53,761 nt of DNA from CAYFLR01 sp964343805 (lineage in GTDB: Bacteria > Bdellovibrionota_B > Oligoflexia > CAYFLR01), in the NCBI GenBank assembly GCA_964343805.1, contig CAYFLR010000041.1:1-53761 (forward strand). The letters are read 5' to 3'. Under the pieces are notes generated by a model, which worked only from the letters and a program-made list of their open reading frames with translations, did not search any database and was not told the origin of the DNA. Both the position numbers and the translations under genes were made by a program. Of the stretch, positions 53,163-53,761 are shown one piece after another (the first letter of the stretch is position 1; each line of letters begins with the position of its first letter).

Positions 53163-53239
53163 TGCTCCAATTTAAAGTTCTCAAAAAAAAGTTGTCACTC
53201 TAGGCAAGAACTTTTTTTTGAGAACTTTAAATTGGAGCA
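53163..53239. repeat. Perfect 31-bp inverted repeat between the two IVP genes
   Basis: The 31 bases at 53163-53193 are the exact complement of 53209-53239, with a 15-base centre (53194-53208). The arms contain the ribosome binding site GGAG of both genes and a run of eight A/T. It could be a hairpin, a bidirectional operator, or an inverted duplication joint. Confidence 0.9.
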
Positions 53240-53243
53240 AACC

Positions 53244-53549
53244 ATGAGTAAAAATTTCCGTACCTACCATTTGGCAGTAAAGCTTTACCACCATACCAGT
53301 AAATTAAAGTTACCTAGACATTTGAAAGATCAATTAGATCGGGCAGCCTCTAGCATTGTCTTGAATTTAGCTGAGGGGTCTGACAAGAAATCACCAAAAG
53401 ATCAACTGAGATATTTTGATATAGCACTTGGCTCTCTTAGAGAAACTCAAAGTATTCTGGATCTTGCTTTAAATGTTTCTGATAACCTGATCAAAGAAGC
53501 GGATATTGTGGCAGCTCATTTGTATCGATTGATTCATTATAAAAAGTAA
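53244..53549 (+). CDS. Four-helix-bundle protein, 23S rRNA IVP family, copy B
   Basis: The 101-residue protein matches the same family as copy A: KNFRTYHLAV, QLDRAASSIVLNLAEG, KDQLRYFDIALGSLRE. The frame extends upstream to 53142 through the inverted repeat, but GGAG before the ATG at 53244 decides the start. The two genes, with their 5' leaders, form an inverted duplication; the coding parts have diverged while the leaders are identical. Confidence 0.85.
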   Translation: MSKNFRTYHLAVKLYHHTSKLKLPRHLKDQLDRAASSIVLNLAEGSDKKSPKDQLRYFDIALGSLRETQSILDLALNVSDNLIKEADIVAAHLYRLIHYKK

Positions 53550-53560
53550 TTTTGTAAATC

Positions 53561-53590
53561 ACAGGCTTGACTTTATCCAGTCAAGTCTGT
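53561..53590 (+). terminator. Hairpin after the IVP gene
   Basis: ACAGGCTTGACT and AGTCAAGTCTGT pair (one mismatch) around TTATCC. No T-run follows, so termination is uncertain. Confidence 0.4.
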
Positions 53591-53600
53591 AGGTCCGCTT

Positions 53601-53688
53601 AGGCAGTAAGGCAGTAAGGCAGTAAGGCAGTAAGGCAGTAAGGCAGTAAGGCAGTAAGGCAGCAGTCAGCAGTCAGCAGTCAGCAGTC
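53601..53688. repeat. Short tandem repeats of 8 and 7 bp
   Basis: AGGCAGTA repeats about 7.75 times (53601-53662), then AGCAGTC repeats four times (53661-53688). They lie near the scaffold end and probably caused the assembly to stop. Confidence 0.9.
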
Positions 53689-53761
53689 TGAAGTCAGCAA
53701 GGTATATGGTAAAAACCTGGTAATTAGGTAACAAAAAATACTTTGCATTTAGGTAACACAT

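Noticed and set aside
53142..53243. N-terminal extension of IVP copy B
   Set aside because: The extra 34 residues are translated from the inverted repeat, and a ribosome binding site supports the later ATG.

Overview
ORGANISM. The window is AT-rich DNA from a Gram-negative bacterium. KdsA (LPS core), a beta-barrel outer-membrane protein, many signal-peptide and lipobox proteins, a TIGR02147/DUF4423 regulator, a receiver-TPR protein and a GGDEF protein together suggest the Bdellovibrionota/Oligoflexia. This is an inference from gene families; there is no rRNA in the window to confirm it. No tRNA, rRNA or CRISPR array was seen. The sequence is a draft scaffold: five 10-N joins and one 94-N join fall inside genes, and three of the 10-N joins break the reading frame because the gap length is not real.

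LAYOUT. 1-3.3 kb: the end of kdsA, a queuosine-tRNA mannosyltransferase-like gene, then a PadR regulator and chromate transporter under a promoter covered by a perfect 20+3+20 palindrome. 3.5-9.9 kb: secreted proteins, a metzincin-like protease, and a TIGR02147 regulator (possibly leaderless) ahead of a membrane sulfatase/phosphoglycerol-transferase fused to a GDPD-like domain. 10.1-16.4 kb: a lipoprotein overlapping a second membrane sulfatase, a Sel1-repeat protein broken by an A7 frameshift, and a membrane-anchored unknown. 16.4-22.8 kb: one plus-strand run of glycine decarboxylase (fused P protein), a TPR lipoprotein, a DsbD-like protein, a PilZ-like protein and an alpha/beta hydrolase. 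22.8-28.8 kb: an FAD oxidase, a secreted protein and a receiver-like TPR protein on the minus strand, then a lipoprotein and a diguanylate cyclase. 28.9-35.2 kb: an XRE regulator with a candidate operator, DUF1015, a third membrane sulfatase, a second PilZ-like paralogue, pyrD and a lytic transglycosylase. 35.4-46.5 kb: a DEDD exonuclease, a HExxH protein, pruA, an OMP, serA, a kinase-like lipoprotein, a papain-like lipoprotein with a suspicious in-frame stop, a class II aldolase, a lipoprotein with 16-residue Cys repeats, thioredoxin and a small secreted protein.

46.6-52.6 kb is the most system-like part: an eight-gene minus-strand operon of J-domain protein, YbjN/chaperone-like protein, PspA, DUF4178, DUF350 membrane protein, Gly/Arg/Tyr-rich membrane protein, membrane spermidine-synthase-like protein and an rRNA-methyltransferase-like protein. 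Gaps are tiny or the genes overlap. It resembles the E. coli yjf PspA/DUF350/polyamine cluster, with extra parts, and probably forms an envelope-stress module.

The last 1.2 kb is repeat-rich: three 62-bp repeats carrying a palindrome that also occurs once at 3.35 kb, a divergent pair of paralogous four-helix-bundle (23S-IVP family) genes separated by a perfect 31-bp inverted repeat, and short 8-bp and 7-bp tandem repeats at the scaffold end. The strongest candidates for something undescribed are the PspA operon with its extra members, this inverted gene pair, the split PilZ-like paralogues and the Cys-repeat lipoprotein.
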